A DNA stretch of 64,000 nt from Syncephalastrum monosporum B8922 (lineage: Eukaryota > Mucoromycota > Mucoromycetes > Mucorales > Syncephalastraceae), in NCBI GenBank assembly GCA_000697355.1, contig JNEN01001266.1:1-64000 (forward strand). The letters are read 5' to 3'. A program made the translations under genes and the position numbers. The first letter of the stretch is position 1; every line of letters starts with the position of its first letter. Below are positions 46,148-58,374 of the stretch, piece after piece. The notes beneath the pieces are model-generated. The model ran no database searches. It was not told the origin of the DNA and saw only the letters and a program-made list of their open reading frames with translations.

Positions 46148-48301
46148 TTAAAACAACACAAGGGATGCCACGAGCAGGATGGCGAGGCCCGCAGCCGACG
46201 CAGTGTGCGCCGAGGCCGTGGTGGTGGTGGAAGAGGAGGAGGAGGGTGTGTCTTGCTTGGATGGCTTCTCGACGGCGGCGTCCGCGTCGTTCTGACTCGT
46301 GCTGTCCGGGTCAGGATTCGCATGCTCGGCTGCGTTGACGTGTGCCTCGGGCGGATTGGCATCGTACGAGCTCGGGTCCTTTTCTTTTCGGCCGTCAAAG
46401 GTCGCGGCGCGCATCGCGCCCTGGCCTGGGTAGAGCACCTCCATGTTGCTGTCGAGCGCGTCCGGCTCGGTCAGGAGGCGCCAGGAGAAGGACGAGCGCA
46501 GGTCGCCGCGGGCACAGCCCTTGTTGCAGGTATGGTAGCAGTCGTCTTGCGGCCACGCCGGCGGCGTGCTCGCGTTCGGGTGGGACCAGCCCAGATCGAG
46601 GCCGCAGTCCGAGTACGGCTCAAAGCGCTCCGGGCCATAGTAATCGATCAGACCCGCGATCGCGCCCGTCCACGCCGCATTGTAGTCCTGCGTGACCTCG
46701 GAATACTCGTAGTTGGACCGGTCATCGTGCCAGGTATCATCCACGTTCGGTCCACCCTCGACGGCGCCGTACAGAATAAAGCGCTGTCCGGTCCGGCTGC
46801 CGGAGAAGTCCTCTTCGACCTTGTCCTGGAACTCGCCGCGCATCGGGTAGTCAATGAAGGAGTTGTACGACGACTTGTGATAGGGTTTCGACGGATAGTT
46901 GTCGCCAAAGCCGACCACCCACGAGTAGCCATAGTCGCCGAGCGCATAATTAATCTGTTGGACGGCAAAGTTGACCATCGATTTGCCCTCGGTGGTATCA
47001 TACCCGACGGACTTGGCAAACGCCAGCATCAGGAAGGCGAGGTTACCCGAGTAGCCGACCGAGCCCCAGTGCTCAATGTAGGCCAGACCGCGCGGCGTGA
47101 ACTTGACAATCTGCTTCGGGCCGGGCAAGAACTGGTTAAAGTACTCCATCGCGTTCTTGTAGAACATGCCGTCCCCGGTGAGCGAGTACAGCAGCACGTG
47201 CAGACCCGCGCCTTTCTCGTCCCAGGAGTACTCGTACCACGAGTCGGATGCGATCTGGTACCACTTCTTGGCCTCCTCGAGCCACTCGGGCTCTCGCGTC
47301 GCGGCGTAGATCCACGCCGCCGCCCACGCAATCTCGTCTTCGTAGCGTGTGGACGGGTACCAGAACGTCGCCCACTGGTATGCATTGTCTTTGGACGTGA
47401 CGTAGCTGCCCGGATGCTCGGTCGCAAACTTGTAGAGCCGCTTGGCGCGGTCGACCATCTCGTCGGCGAGCGTCGCGTTGTGCTTGCGCCACGGGATGGA
47501 CGTGGCGGCCAGAGCGGCGCTGTACTCACCCACAATCTCGGACGATGGGTTCTCGGGCGTGAGGTAGTACGCCTTGTGGGGCAGGCCGGTCGGCACCCAC
47601 TGCTCGTATTCCTCGGGCGGGCCCCAGTAATTGAAGTCCACGTCGAGCTCAATCTGCTTGGAGATCGGGCCGAGCGCGCTCGTGCCGAGCTGGCCGACAA
47701 TATGTGTGTCATTGTGGTGGCAATTCATGAGGTAGTCTAGAGAGGCATATATATCCGGGAATCTTTTAGCCTAGATGTCTCTCTTTCGGAAACTTACGCG
47801 GCACTGACCTGCACCCCACTTGAGCAGCTCCAGACCCTCTGCCAGTTCGTTGACGGAGCTCATCGCGTCCTCAAAGATCACCACGTTGAACGCGAGCTGG
47901 GTCGCGGTCCAGCCAAACGGCAAGCCCCATTTCATGGTGTTGGCGGCCTCGTACCAGCCCCGCGACAAGTCCTCGTTAAAGTCACCCACACACACTTTGC
48001 ACGAGTCACCGCGCCAGGCCAGACGCTGGTACGGTAGAATGCCTGACTTTTGTGAGTGGTAGAACAGGTAGCTCTTGTGGATCACTTCGGCGTAGTTGTA
48101 TTTCGGCTCGTCGGGCATCACATAGCGTGACCGGGAAGGCGGTACGGGTGGGGTCATGAGCGGACTGACGTCGTCTTCGCCATCGTCGTCGACGTCTTCG
48201 GTCGGGGAGGGATTTTTTTTACTAGGATCCTTGTCCTTGGCGGCCAGGCCCACCGTGGCGAGCAAGGCCACGCTGATTGCGGCCAAGGAGGTAATGCGCA
48301 T
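46148..48301 (-). CDS. GPI-anchored glycoside hydrolase family 9-like protein with altered catalytic aspartates
   Basis: Two exons, about 690 residues. There is a signal peptide (MRITSLAAISVALLATVGLA), an acidic/Pro linker, then a GH9 (alpha/alpha)6-barrel: SYLFYHSQKSGILPYQRL, SWYEYSW, WGSVGYSGNLAFLMLAFAKS, SWVVGFGDNYPSKPYHKS, and SEVTQDYNAAWTGAIAGLID near the end of the domain. A Ser/Thr-rich stretch and a hydrophobic tail (AGLAILLVASLVLF) indicate a GPI anchor. The usual DAGD motif, which supplies the catalytic base and its partner aspartate, reads EAAN here (GWYEAANTMKWGLP), and PHHR reads PYHK. The Glu of the acid motif seems retained. The protein may act on different glucans, work by another mechanism, or be a non-catalytic wall-binding protein. 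The start used is the ATG directly before the signal peptide; an upstream in-frame alternative would spoil it. Confidence 0.9.
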
Positions 48302-49314
48302 GGATGAAAAACGTAACAAGAACAAATCCCGAGACGCTGCCAGTTTCTTTTTTAACTCTTTATTTTTTTTCTCTCTTTTTTTTTCATCCCGTTGTATTTG
48401 CAATCTACATATGTTTCCGAGGCATGTGGGGCCACCTGAGGGTGTGATGGCAAATGGCCGGAGATATTATCAAGAGGTTGTTTTCCTGCTTTCGATCCCT
48501 TAAAGCATAGGCACAGAGAGGGACTGAAGGATTTCTTTAGGCACGGTATATAAAAAATAAAAAAAACAAAAAAACAAAAAAAAAAAAACTTTCTTGGGTG
48601 TTCAAGGTCGGATTTCTATATGAAAGATTGGTTAAATGAGGAAGGATGTTGGCTATTGGCTGCCAATAGTCCACGTCAGCTTTGTGAAGATGGTACTGAG
48701 AAAAAAAGAGAGTAAAAACACTTGCGGAAGCCTCACGAGCCTTTTAAAAGTAGGTGAAGAATGGAGCATCCGTAGGTGATCTAGAGTAGTTCAGTGTGAG
48801 CCTAAGCAACGACGAACAACGACTTATCAGAATGGGGTAGTTCGTGGTCGCGTACAACATTGTACTTGCCAAGCACGACCTTATGACAGTCACTGAAGCA
48901 AAGTTGGTAAATTGGGGCCTGTGCTCGACAGTCTTTAATTTAAAAGACGCATGAGCTTGTGCGTTGCTGTATTAGGTTTGCATAAGTCAAAGGCATGCGC
49001 AAAGAAGGATAGCAAACCTCACTTACATGACGCCCTTGGTTTCAAATATGCGGCGACGAGATATCACTGATCTGCTTACATATGTCATTCGAGAAGTAAA
49101 GATATCACGTACGTATATCAGTGATATACGGAAGGCTACAGATGCCCATGGCACCTAGGCCACTTTTTTTGTCGAGTTCGATCGGAAGAGGATGATAAGG
49201 CGGTTCCATTCTTGCCAGAGGCACAGGCTTCCCTTCCACAAATACATCTTCATGTGCATCGAAGGTCTCAAGGTTGCTCCTGTTAGGGATGAATATCATT
49301 CCAAGGGGTACGGA
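48302..49314. other. Intergenic region, one unassigned minus-strand frame
   Basis: Mostly A-rich DNA. A 60-codon minus-strand open frame around 49105-49299 (contains EGKPVPLARMEPPYHPLPIE) is protein-like but isolated, and sits directly beside the arm-like fragment at 49.3 kb. Its origin is unknown; it may be another piece of the same decayed repeat. Confidence 0.45.
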
Positions 49315-49650
49315 TACAAAGTCTTTTGGCGGATCTGACTGCCGGGAGAGGTATGAGGAATTTTAGGACAATAAGAAACGTATATTCTTCAAGAGCATAT
49401 TGCATCTTGTGTCAAGGTAATGTTGCTCACTGACTCACCAAGCCAAGTCCAATTACTTACATCAGTAACAGTAGAATTACTTCTATCTAATTGGATGAAG
49501 CAGCATTTTTCTCTACGTCCCTAGTAAGATTCATATGAACACTCTCTTTCTTTCGTTCCTCAGGTCGGTATTCAAACTAGACAACGCCCCACACCACGCA
49601 TTAGCTCGATTTTCTCTTGATCAGTTCGGAAGGCAAACAAGCACACCACA
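49315..49650 (+). repeat. Third, diverged fragment of the inverted-repeat arm
   Basis: The sequence tracks arm L positions about 2900-3245 in the same orientation. Matching landmarks in order include CTTTTGGCGGA, GCCGG(G/A)AGAGGT, AGCA(T/C)AT(T/C)GCATCTT, GTCAAGGTAA, CTCACTGA(C/T)TCACC, GTTCCTCAGGTCGGTA and CACACCACGCATTA. Identity is perhaps three quarters by eye. A pure CA microsatellite follows at about 49648-49669, where arm L has a shorter CA-rich stretch. The fragment shows the arm sequence is dispersed. Confidence 0.8.
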
Positions 49651-49735
49651 CACACACACACACACACACGGAGTTTGCACGGTATATACAAGGTGTGAAT
49701 TTATTTAGAAACATGGCGCGCGCTCTATCTATGCT

Positions 49736-51311
49736 CTAACTTGACGCACGGGGATCTTTCACACTGAAGATCTTGAGATTACCCGCGTACTTGCCATCCG
49801 GGCCCAACTCGTCCCCAGCGTACGCCAGTAGATAATCGCGCGGATGCCATGCAATGGTGTTCATCGCGGCCGAGCACTGGATGTGATACACGCTCTTGCC
49901 GCTCTCCACGTGAGACTGAGGGATAAACGTGAGATGATGTGATATGAGGGGAAAAATCAAGGGGGGGAAGGTGTTTAAGCCTCACTTACGATATCAATAA
50001 AGTTATCCTCGGATGCAGAAGAGATGAACTGTCCATCGTAGCTGAAACTCAATGTACGCACAGGCCAGCTAAAAAGGTCGATAGACACCATGAGCCATTT
50101 GCCTCGTGTGGTTTTCTTTGCCTTTGCTTACGTGAGCTCGGTGAAGCTTCGTATACAATTGAGGGTCTTGAGATCCCAGAGCGTGACGGTGGCATCAGCC
50201 GAGCCGGCTGCAATGAATCGACAGGTCGGGTCGGCTTCGACGCAGTAGCAGTTGGCAGTATGACCTCGCAGCGAGTGGAGGTGCTCCAGCGACGGATAAT
50301 CGTAAACGTGGACCTTGCCCTGGCCCGTCGTGACAAAGAAAAGGTCGTTGGCCTGGTTCCACGCAATCTCATTGACTTCCATGCTGTGTTTTTTCGTGTT
50401 GAGAATCGTATTGGTCCTTGTGTCGATAAAGCTGATCGTGTCATTCTGGCAACCATCGGTGAGCAACACGACAAGATAGAAAGCGAGCTTCCTTTTTCTT
50501 TTCCTCTTACTTTGTCGCCCACAGCGATATGCTGCCCATTCGGACTCCAGCAGATGTTGATGTTTTCGCCTCCGGTATTGACTGTGCCTGTGCACTTACC
50601 AGCTGCGCAACAGCAAAAGAGAAAAAAAAAGGTGAGCTCGGTTGAAGGCAGACATAGGTGGATATTTACTGCGCTGATCCCATAACCGCACTGTCTTGTC
50701 ACACGAGGCCGTGGCAAGGTGATCGGGATGGGTGGGATCCCAGTCGAGCTGATCGACGCTGTCGGTGTGGCCCTTGAGCTCAGTCGAGTATCGAATGTCC
50801 GTCTACGTCGTTCAAAAGAAGCGATGAGAAGAAGCCTTTGACGCACTTTGGCAACGTACCCCTCGGTGAGGTGTCCAGACGCGTGCAGTGCGATCCACTG
50901 AGCCGGACGCAAGCCGTCGACCGTCTGAATTCCAGGCCACCGTGTGCACCTTTTCCTTGTGTCCTTTCAGTTCGCGCACTTTGTGATTCTCAAACATGTG
51001 GTCGAGCTTTGAAGAATATGGATAAGGCGAGGTGAGTGAATGCGGTGAGAGGTGAGATACGCGCGCATGGCATCAACAAGAGACACTACCTCCTCGTGAG
51101 TGATGGCGTGTCCATTATAAGTATAGTCCTCGATTTCACCCGAGGGTATTTTGGTTCCTGTCGACTGCGTGCTGTTGTCGTCCGCAGCAATCTCGGCTTC
51201 TTCGGGTGTGCGATCCATTATTTGACGAAAGAAGGACAGGTATGCGGAGGGCATGGAGGGGACATTTTCGAAGTATTCCGTTGAAAGTCCGGCGCCCCAC
51301 CCGTCGGCCAT
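49736..51311 (-). CDS. THOC3: THO complex subunit THOC3/Tex1 (WD40)
   Basis: WD-repeat subunit of the THO/TREX complex, which couples transcription to mRNA export in the nucleus. Seven exons give about 400 residues. The propeller follows metazoan THOC3 closely: RELKGHKEKVHTVAWNSDGR, LASGSVDRTARVW, GHTDSVDQLDWDPTHPDHLA, GENINICWSPNGQHIAVGDK, SMEVNEIAWNQANDLFFVTT, WPVRTLSFSYDGQFISSASE and VAIDI-equivalent DNFIDI, then NTIAWHPRDYLLAYAGDE. Exon 1 encodes about 74 residues (MADGWGAGLSTEYFENVPSM...) before the propeller that human THOC3 lacks in this form; it joins in frame through a GTAGTG-AAG intron of about 90 bases. An internal start at MFENHKVREL is the alternative. Confidence 0.93.
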
Positions 51312-52107
51312 ACCGGTTCCTCTAACTGGGCTTCACATAGTACATGTGCATGTACCTAGAGCAAGGGAACAGGAGCACCTTTAGCATCAAAAGTAAATAG
51401 ACAAGCATAGATAGGGCTCAAAGTTATGGTATTACAACGGGTCAACAAGGGCTACAGCAGAAAAGAGCTCCATCGTTCAATACGTATCCTTCCTTCTACT
51501 TTGATAGCGTGTATACCACTGCAGCACAATGGCAGCTGCAGCATTGACTATCTCTCGTCTTATAACTTTGATTGTGCCTGATGGAAACAAGGAGCGGACA
51601 GGGTCATGGAAAGCTGGCCATATGCTATAAAACGATGTTTTCTTCCGCTTTGTATGGTCGCTGGCCGATCTTAAACGCTGAGTTGCTGAGCCGACACCCC
51701 TCCTAGCCAAGCTGGATCCACTCCCGGTAAAATACCCAAGATCACCAGGACAATGAGGCATTGATTTTGGCATGCTTTCTCAGTACGAGCCACGGCAGCT
51801 GTGAGTAGGAATACAAAGGGACTTGCGCGGTGATACAAGGTGCACTGTGTTGGAGCTGCATATCGAGTAGATCGACGAATATTAAATACGGTGCAACGCC
51901 AAGGAAAATAAAAGTCATGGACAGGGAAGAGGGAAAGGTGTCCACTCAGTTTACCAACTTGCTGGAGGCTTAATGAATTAAACACAATATAATACGGGGC
52001 CCTTTGATATGCTGCAATGATCAAATCAGGGACTGCAAAGCCACCGTCTGGTAAATTTGATATTCGCCCTTTCTTTTTTGCATAATTTCCTTCGCTGCGT
52101 TTCTCCA
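51312..52107. other. Intergenic region with weak minus-strand frames
   Basis: This lies between the divergent THOC3 and KRI1 genes. Overlapping minus-strand frames at 51477-52108 are open in two or three phases (one with hydrophobic segments) but have no recognised product and no clear splice path. Most likely promoter DNA for both neighbours. Confidence 0.45.
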
Positions 52108-54363
52108 ATGAGTGATTCAGAATCAGAGCAAGTCTCCATCAACATCCGCGAGAGAGAAGACGAGTCGGCTGACTATGTCCGCCCAGAGCTGCGTAAGTGG
52201 AATAAACCAAACTGTATCATACCATACTCATGAACCGTAGTGAAAGAGGGTAATGCCTTGACGTGATGTACCTACCCCGACCTCCCCCATACTAATGAGT
52301 CTATAGCTGAACGCGAAGCCGAGGCCAGAGCAGCCGCAGAGGCCGAGGCGGAAGAAGCAAATGGGAGCGAAGGGGATGACGACGAAGACGAGTCAGAGTC
52401 AGAGACCGAAAGCGATGAAGACGAAGACGAGGATGCATACCAACTGACACCCGCCCTGGACACCGAGATCATGCACACCATTGCAGCACTCCGAAAGAAG
52501 GATCCCCGCGTCTACGATGCCAAAACACAGTTCTATACGTCCAGCATCGGCGAGAAGAAGAAGGGGCCTGTCAAGGACAAGGAATACAGACTCAAAGACT
52601 ACGAGCGTGATATCATTACCGAGCACGGCGGCTACGTCAACGAGCCCGAGCGCATCGAGGACGACGACGACGACGATCGACGGACGAAGCACATTACGTT
52701 CTCGGATGAGCAGGATGAGCTCAAGAACGAGCTCAAGAAGGCTGCGTTCGGGAGCGACAATGAAGACGAGGATGAGGAGGACGGTTTCCTGATCAAGCGC
52801 GAAAAGACGAAAGAAGAGGCGACTCAGGAGGAAGAGGACTACAAAACCTTCTTGTTGAACGCTCTCAATGTATGTGCATCATCCATGGATGGATACTGTG
52901 TGGTGCGTGATGCTAACGACGGTATACGCTATAGGAGGACAAAGCGACCGCCGAGGTCTTCAAGGAGTGGAACAATACGGAGAACCCTGACTTGTCCAAA
53001 GAAGATTCGTTCTTGATGAAGTATGTAGGACTCGAGAGATGAAGAAGTTCTTCTTTTGCTAACGTATGTTCCCTCACACAGCTATCTGCTTAACCGAGGC
53101 TGGATGGATAATAAGAAAACCAACGACGCCATCCCTTCTTACGACGAGGTGACGAATGACGACGATCTGGATAAGGATGAAGAATATCTGGATGAAGTCG
53201 ACCGATTCGAGAGCAAGTACAACTTCCGCTTCGAAGAAGAGTAAGGATGGTTGGCATTGCGTGGTAGCATAGCGGCTGACTCTCTTTTCTTTTTTCGTTT
53301 TCTTTTGTATGATAGACCTGTACCACAGATTATCTCCCATTCGCGTGATATTCCAGATTCGCTTCGCCGGAAACGCGACAAGCGCAAGAAAGAGAGAGAG
53401 CGACGCAAGCTCAAGAAGCAGGCAGAAAAGGAAGCCAAGATGCAGGAGCTGATTGGTATACGACACAAAAAGATGCGCGAAATCGCCGACAAGCTCAAGG
53501 AAATCCAGGAGATCACGGGCAATGACAGTAAGTACTTGGGGTCGTGTCCTAGGTCATTTCGGGCTCATCCTCTCATTCTAACTCTACCTCTTCATAGCTG
53601 TCGGTCTGGAGAAACTCGATCTGGACGGTGACTTCGATCCTGCTGCGTATGACAAGCAGATGGACAGCGTTTTCAATGAAAATTACTATGAGCATGAGGA
53701 GGACCTCACGGAGAAGCCGACATGGGACGATGACATTGATGTCAGCTACGCAGAGCAAGGCGAAGGCGGTGAAGATGGTGAAGAGGACATTGATATGGAC
53801 GCAGACTACCTGCCAGGCGGAGACAAGTACGGCGGCGAAGGCAGCAGCAGTTCGGCTGCAGCAAAGCCGAAGATCATGGACGACGAAAAGAAGGCGAAAT
53901 TCAACGAGTTGATGGAAGAATATTACTCTCTCAACTACGAGGATGTCATCGGCGGTGACTTGCCTACCCGGTTCAAGTATAACAAGGTCGAACCCGAGGA
54001 CTACGGCTTAACGGCAGAGCAAATTCTGCTGGCCGACGACAAAGAGCTTAACAAATACGTGGGCATGAAGATGCTGGCACCGTAAGTGGCGCTATAGCAA
54101 GGTTAACTGCCAGTTAGGTACTCACAACCGATGATGATAGGTACCGTGATGAAAGAACCAAAGAATACGAGACAAAGATCTTTAGACAGCAGCGCAAGAA
54201 GAAACTGCTTGATTTCCACAAACATTTGGAGCAAAAGGGCTTCTACAACCCGGAGTTGAAGCGACAGCGTAACGTACGAGAAGAAAGACAGAAAGAGGGC
54301 AAGCCTATCAAGAAGCAAAAGACAAACAAAAAGGGCAAACACGTTGCTTTCGAGGAACTGTAA
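52108..54363 (+). CDS. KRI1: Kri1 ribosome biogenesis protein
   Basis: Nucleolar factor that works with the KH-domain protein Krr1 in 40S subunit assembly. Eight or so exons give roughly 640 residues. The product is very acidic at first (EREAEARAAAEAEAEE, then D/E runs), with the conserved Kri1 segments DPRVYDAKTQFYTS, LKDYERDIITEHGGY, FLMNYLLNRGWMDNKK and YNFRFEEE. The basic core follows: SLRRKRDKRKKERERRKLKK, LIGIRHKKMREIADKLKEIQ. The central acidic 'DFDPAAYDKQMD' region and the conserved EYYSLNYEDVIGGDLPTRFK with YNKVEPEDYGLTAEQILLAD come next. The C-terminus is basic (KKQKTNKKGKHVAF) as expected for nucleolar targeting. All exon junctions are GT-AG and in frame. Confidence 0.95.
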
Positions 54364-54542
54364 CATTATTATTTGTAAAATTCATTCTGCATACACACCA
54401 ATACACCCCCATCAATCCATCATACTTTTCTTAAGGAAAAAGAAAAAAAATAACCAGCAACAATTATTGCAATGATTTATCTGAGATACGAGAAAGAAAC
54501 GCCGAATTTTATTTCTTCCCAAGTTGTCAACAGTAATCGTGC

Positions 54543-56400
54543 ATGTCCCTCTCACAAGGATCGGCCGATTCTCCTCTACGAGCGAGTGGGTCAACGGATT
54601 TGAAGAGGCCCTGTAAGCGACCGACGATGACACTCAAAGACGACACCAATTCACCGCGCAAAACACGACGCACCCGCTCTCCCAAACGGAATACAGCCAA
54701 TCACAAACATGAGCCCAATCCATTCGAAAGCGACCCTGAGAGCGAAGCGTTGGAAGAACGAAGCTGCCTGCGCCTGGGGCCTAGTCTGCTAGGGACAGGA
54801 CTGACCGACGACGAAGAAGACCCTCAAGATTTGGTGATGCAACGGTCGTCGATGCTGCACAGCCAACCTTTCCACGACGACGACCCAGTCTTCTCGCGCG
54901 GACACGTCTTTGACTACCCGAGCGACGACGACCCGCCCGACGTATCCGACTTTACCGAACTCTGCAGCGCTGCGCTCGATGCCAGCCCTTCACGGCCCAG
55001 CACGTCGCGCGCGCGAGGCGACGACTCGTTCTACACTCACCCATCGTACATGGAAGACAATATACCCACCGACCGCCTTCTGAACGACGCCAAGCGAGCC
55101 TACTGGATCAACGGTGCGCGCGCCGGCCTGCGCGCCCGTCCATCCTACCTCTCGGCCCATCCCGTCTTCCTCACACCCGACTACTTTGCATCCCACGCGC
55201 CACAGCTCTTTACACCCGAGCGCGATGCCAGCCAGCACCGCGAGGAGGAGGACGAGCCCGCCGAAAACTACCTCGACGCCCGCTTTGACGTCATGGAAAC
55301 CGTGGACTCGGGTGAATTCGCCCATGTGTATAAAGTCTGCGACCTCGATACCCGCACATGGATGGCCGTCAAAAAGTCAAAGCTGCCCTTCTGCGACCAC
55401 CATGACCGGTGGCAACAGATCGTTGAAGCCAAGTTCATGCATGCCGTGCGACACAGTCAGCACTGTGTCCATCTCTTTTCGGCGTGGGAGCAGGAAGGGT
55501 TTCTCTATCTGCAGATGGAATTCTGTCCGAACGGAAGGTACAGACGCAACGATACTTCTTTACTCTCCGTTGGTCTGAGTAGCTTACCCTCACCTCTTGT
55601 TGCTCTAGCTTGGAACGTTACATTGACCATAAGCGAGTGCCCGCGCCAGAAGCGCTGGTGGCATCCGTCACACGCGAGATCGCCGAAGGCTTGCGCGATA
55701 TCCATTCCGCCAAGATCGTCCACCTCGATCTCAAACCCGCTAATATCTTGGTCGATGCCCAAGGCTCACTCAAGATTGGCGACTTTGGCGTGGCTGTGCA
55801 GAGCCCTGTGGTAAGAGAAATTGCATCTTTTTTTTTCTATTTCCTCCTTTCACGACGCGTGTGCTCATCGCATGATTGGGTGTGCAGGACAAAGCCTGGA
55901 TCAAGGGCGAAGGCGACCGACGATACATGGCACCTGATCTCCTCCGTGATCGCTTTGACAAGCCAGCCGATATCTTTAGGTATAAAAAGAATAATAAAAA
56001 AAGAAAGGAACGCGTATCGACTGGAAATTGACTGTTTTTTTTATTATTGTACTCAAGCTTGGGGCTGATTGTTCTCGAACTGGCAGCTGGCATCGAGCTC
56101 CCGGAGACGGGTGAATCCTGGGAATCACTTCGACTGGGTGATTTTTCTGAAATCCTGCCTGCACTGAAAAAGACCTCGGTCGTGATGCAGCAGTTTGTCC
56201 TGTGGCTCCTGGATCCCAACGAAAACAAACGCCCTACGGTGGATCAGGTCCTAGAGCACCGGCTGCTCTTGCAGGCATTGAATTCAAAAACAAAAGGACG
56301 CGGCGCCCTTTACGAGCATGTGCAAAAGAAGAAAGACGAAACGGAGGATGCATCTTCCACATCCCCTCAGAGCCCATCTGCGTCCTCTCAAGATATCTGA
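54543..56400 (+). CDS. Wee1-like cell-cycle protein kinase
   Basis: Inhibits mitotic entry by phosphorylating the tyrosine of cyclin-dependent kinase Cdk1. Four or five exons give about 560 residues. The N-terminal 250 residues are low-complexity, with basic Pro-directed sites (SPRKTRRTRSPKRN) and acidic blocks, typical of the regulatory part of Wee1. The kinase domain has FDVMETVDSGEFAHVYKV (glycine loop in the Wee1 style), catalytic lysine in WMAVKKSKLP, FLYLQMEFCPNG in the hinge, IVHLDLKPANILVDAQG (the Wee1-type HLDLKP loop), DFGVAV, and GDRRYMAPDLL in place of the usual APE. The C-terminal helices read SLGLIVLELAAGIELPE and DPNENKRPTVDQVL. It starts 180 bases after KRI1 on the same strand. 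Confidence 0.92.
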
Positions 56401-57591
56401 ACCTATCATGCCTACGCGTCTCATACCATGTTCTTGCCTCTCGTGTCTGCATCCTCTCCATCCCTCTCTCGCACTATCATTATCATTATCACTATCACTA
56501 TCACCTGCTTTTTGTCTTTTCTCCTTTCCCTGCTCGTTCATCCTCATCCCATCCATCTGTGTCCAAGAACTCACTCCCGTATTTCCATCTGCATATTCGC
56601 GCATACATGCTCTCCCCCTCGTAAACCTTTCCATTCGCTTGTCGACCTTTTGTACAGTAAATAAACACACCCTCGCACACCTATTCACATTTGACACGCA
56701 TGAGTCAGCCTACTCCTTGTGCATGCTCAAGAAAGGAAAACTTGAATGTCGTACATAATCTCCTGCCTAGGCCTCATTTTAGAGTTGCGGCTGGAGCTGC
56801 ATGCGTGTGCATCCTTTCCTCCCTCCCTTTCCTGCCAGTCCTTTTTCCGCGTCGCTCGAGAATCTCCCTCCCTACTGATAGCATGTTCTGTCTGTTGGGA
56901 TCATCCGTGGTTGTTTCAGGATGACCTTTTTCATTTCCTCATGTTCATTCCTCCTTGTCACCCATTGTTGACTCGCGTTGGGCATGAACACGTATCCGTG
57001 AGGGACCTCTGCATCTTAAGGCGTAGGAGTATATCCACCTTTTTGTATAATTTTCGGTTTTTACTCTGTGCGACTCGAACGGAAGACAGAGTAGGGCCCT
57101 TTTATCGCTCTATTCATCTCCATGAGAGGAGGGGCCCTCGTACAAATGACGGAGACGGTACGCGCGCGACGCACAGGGCAGTCCTTGCCCTCCCATTTAA
57201 TTTTTTCACTCATAGAACGAATTAGGTGGGAGCGATCAAAGTAAGTGCCTTGTCAGACTCATATTATGTGTTCTTCCATAGTTTAGTAATGGGATGGTAG
57301 GGGAAGGATAGACGTAGGAAAGGAAAAAAGCAGACTGAGAGCGAGAGCGAGAGAGACGCGAACAGCGTATACCGAAACTACGATGAGGAAAACAAAAAAA
57401 AAAAAAAGAATTAAAGTTTCCATAAATGTTGTAGCGTCCTTTTCTGATGCGCGCTTCGAAAACTAGTGTACAAGGTTGTGGCAGTACGGACAGAAGTGGA
57501 AAGTGGAAAGTGGTGTGCGTAAGATTTCGCCCTTTCTTTCTCTCTTCCTTTCTTTTCCTTTCTTCCTTTCTTCCTCATTGCTTCATCTGCC
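56401..57591. other. Intergenic region, no gene seen
   Basis: Pyrimidine-rich, with a TATCAT/TATCAC microsatellite at about 56475-56507 and CT-rich leader DNA (57530-57590) directly before the Yop1 start. Open frames here are low-complexity artefacts. Confidence 0.6.
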
Positions 57592-58374
57592 ATGACCACT
57601 GCCAGCACTCCCAATCTCTACAGCGTCGAAGGTGTCCAGGCCAAGGTGCAGCAGGGCCTGACCTGCCTCGATAAGGAGCTCAGCCAGTACAAGTACTGCA
57701 ACGAGATCGAGCGCAGAACCGGTGTCCCCAAGTCGTATGTCGTCCTGGGCGCTGGTGCCCTTGTCTTTATCATGATCTTCTTCAACCTGGCCGGTCAGCT
57801 TTTGACCAACCTGATCTCGTGGGCCTACCCTGGTAAGTCATAACGCCAACGCGGAAGATACGCGTCATTTCATACACACACACACACAATATTGAACCTT
57901 CGCTCTCTCTCTCTCTCTGTCTGTCTGTCTCTTTGTCGTGTCCATCATCAGCTTACGCGTCCTTCAAGGCCATCGAGTCGCCTGGTACCGCTGACGACAA
58001 GCAGTGGTTGACCTACTGGACCGTCATTGGTTTCGTCCAGATTGTCGAGTTCTTCTCCGATGTCCTGCTCTACTGGTTCCCCTTCTACTACCTCTTCAAG
58101 ACCATCCTCGTCCTCTGGCTCGCTTTGCCTCAGTTCCGCGTAAGTTTCTCTATTTTATATTAGAAAAAGGGGGAAATCTGTCTCTTCGGTAATGGACCCG
58201 TGCTCATCTCATTTTTACTTGCTTTCTTTTAAAATAATGCAGGGTGCTGAGATCCTTTACGGCCGCGTCCTCCGTCCCTACCTGCTCAAGGCTCAGACCG
58301 ACATTGACAGCCGTGCCGAGCAGCTGCGTGAGAAGGTCGGCGATGTCGCGTCCGAGTTCACCAAGAAGGATTAA
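57592..58374 (+). CDS. YOP1: Yop1/REEP5-family ER membrane-shaping protein
   Basis: TB2/DP1/HVA22 family protein that bends ER tubule membranes through paired hairpins, working with reticulons. Three exons give about 185 residues, the usual Yop1 size. KELSQYKYCNEIERRTGVPK leads into a first hydrophobic hairpin (SYVVLGAGALVFIMIFFNLA). The signature follows: YPAYASFKAIESPGTADDKQ, WLTYWTVIGFVQIVEFFSDV, and a second hairpin (LLYWFPFYYLFKTILVLWL). It ends in the amphipathic helix that follows GAEILYGRVLRPYLLKAQ. The introns fall at the typical places, after SWAYP and after LPQFR. A strongly pyrimidine-rich leader and good codon bias suggest robust expression. Confidence 0.97.

Noticed and set aside
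45980..47740. A 586-codon plus-strand frame opposite the GH9-like gene
   Set aside because: It is an antisense shadow of a GC-rich gene; Arg/Val-rich, no domain, and it overlaps the tail of the RNF10-like gene.
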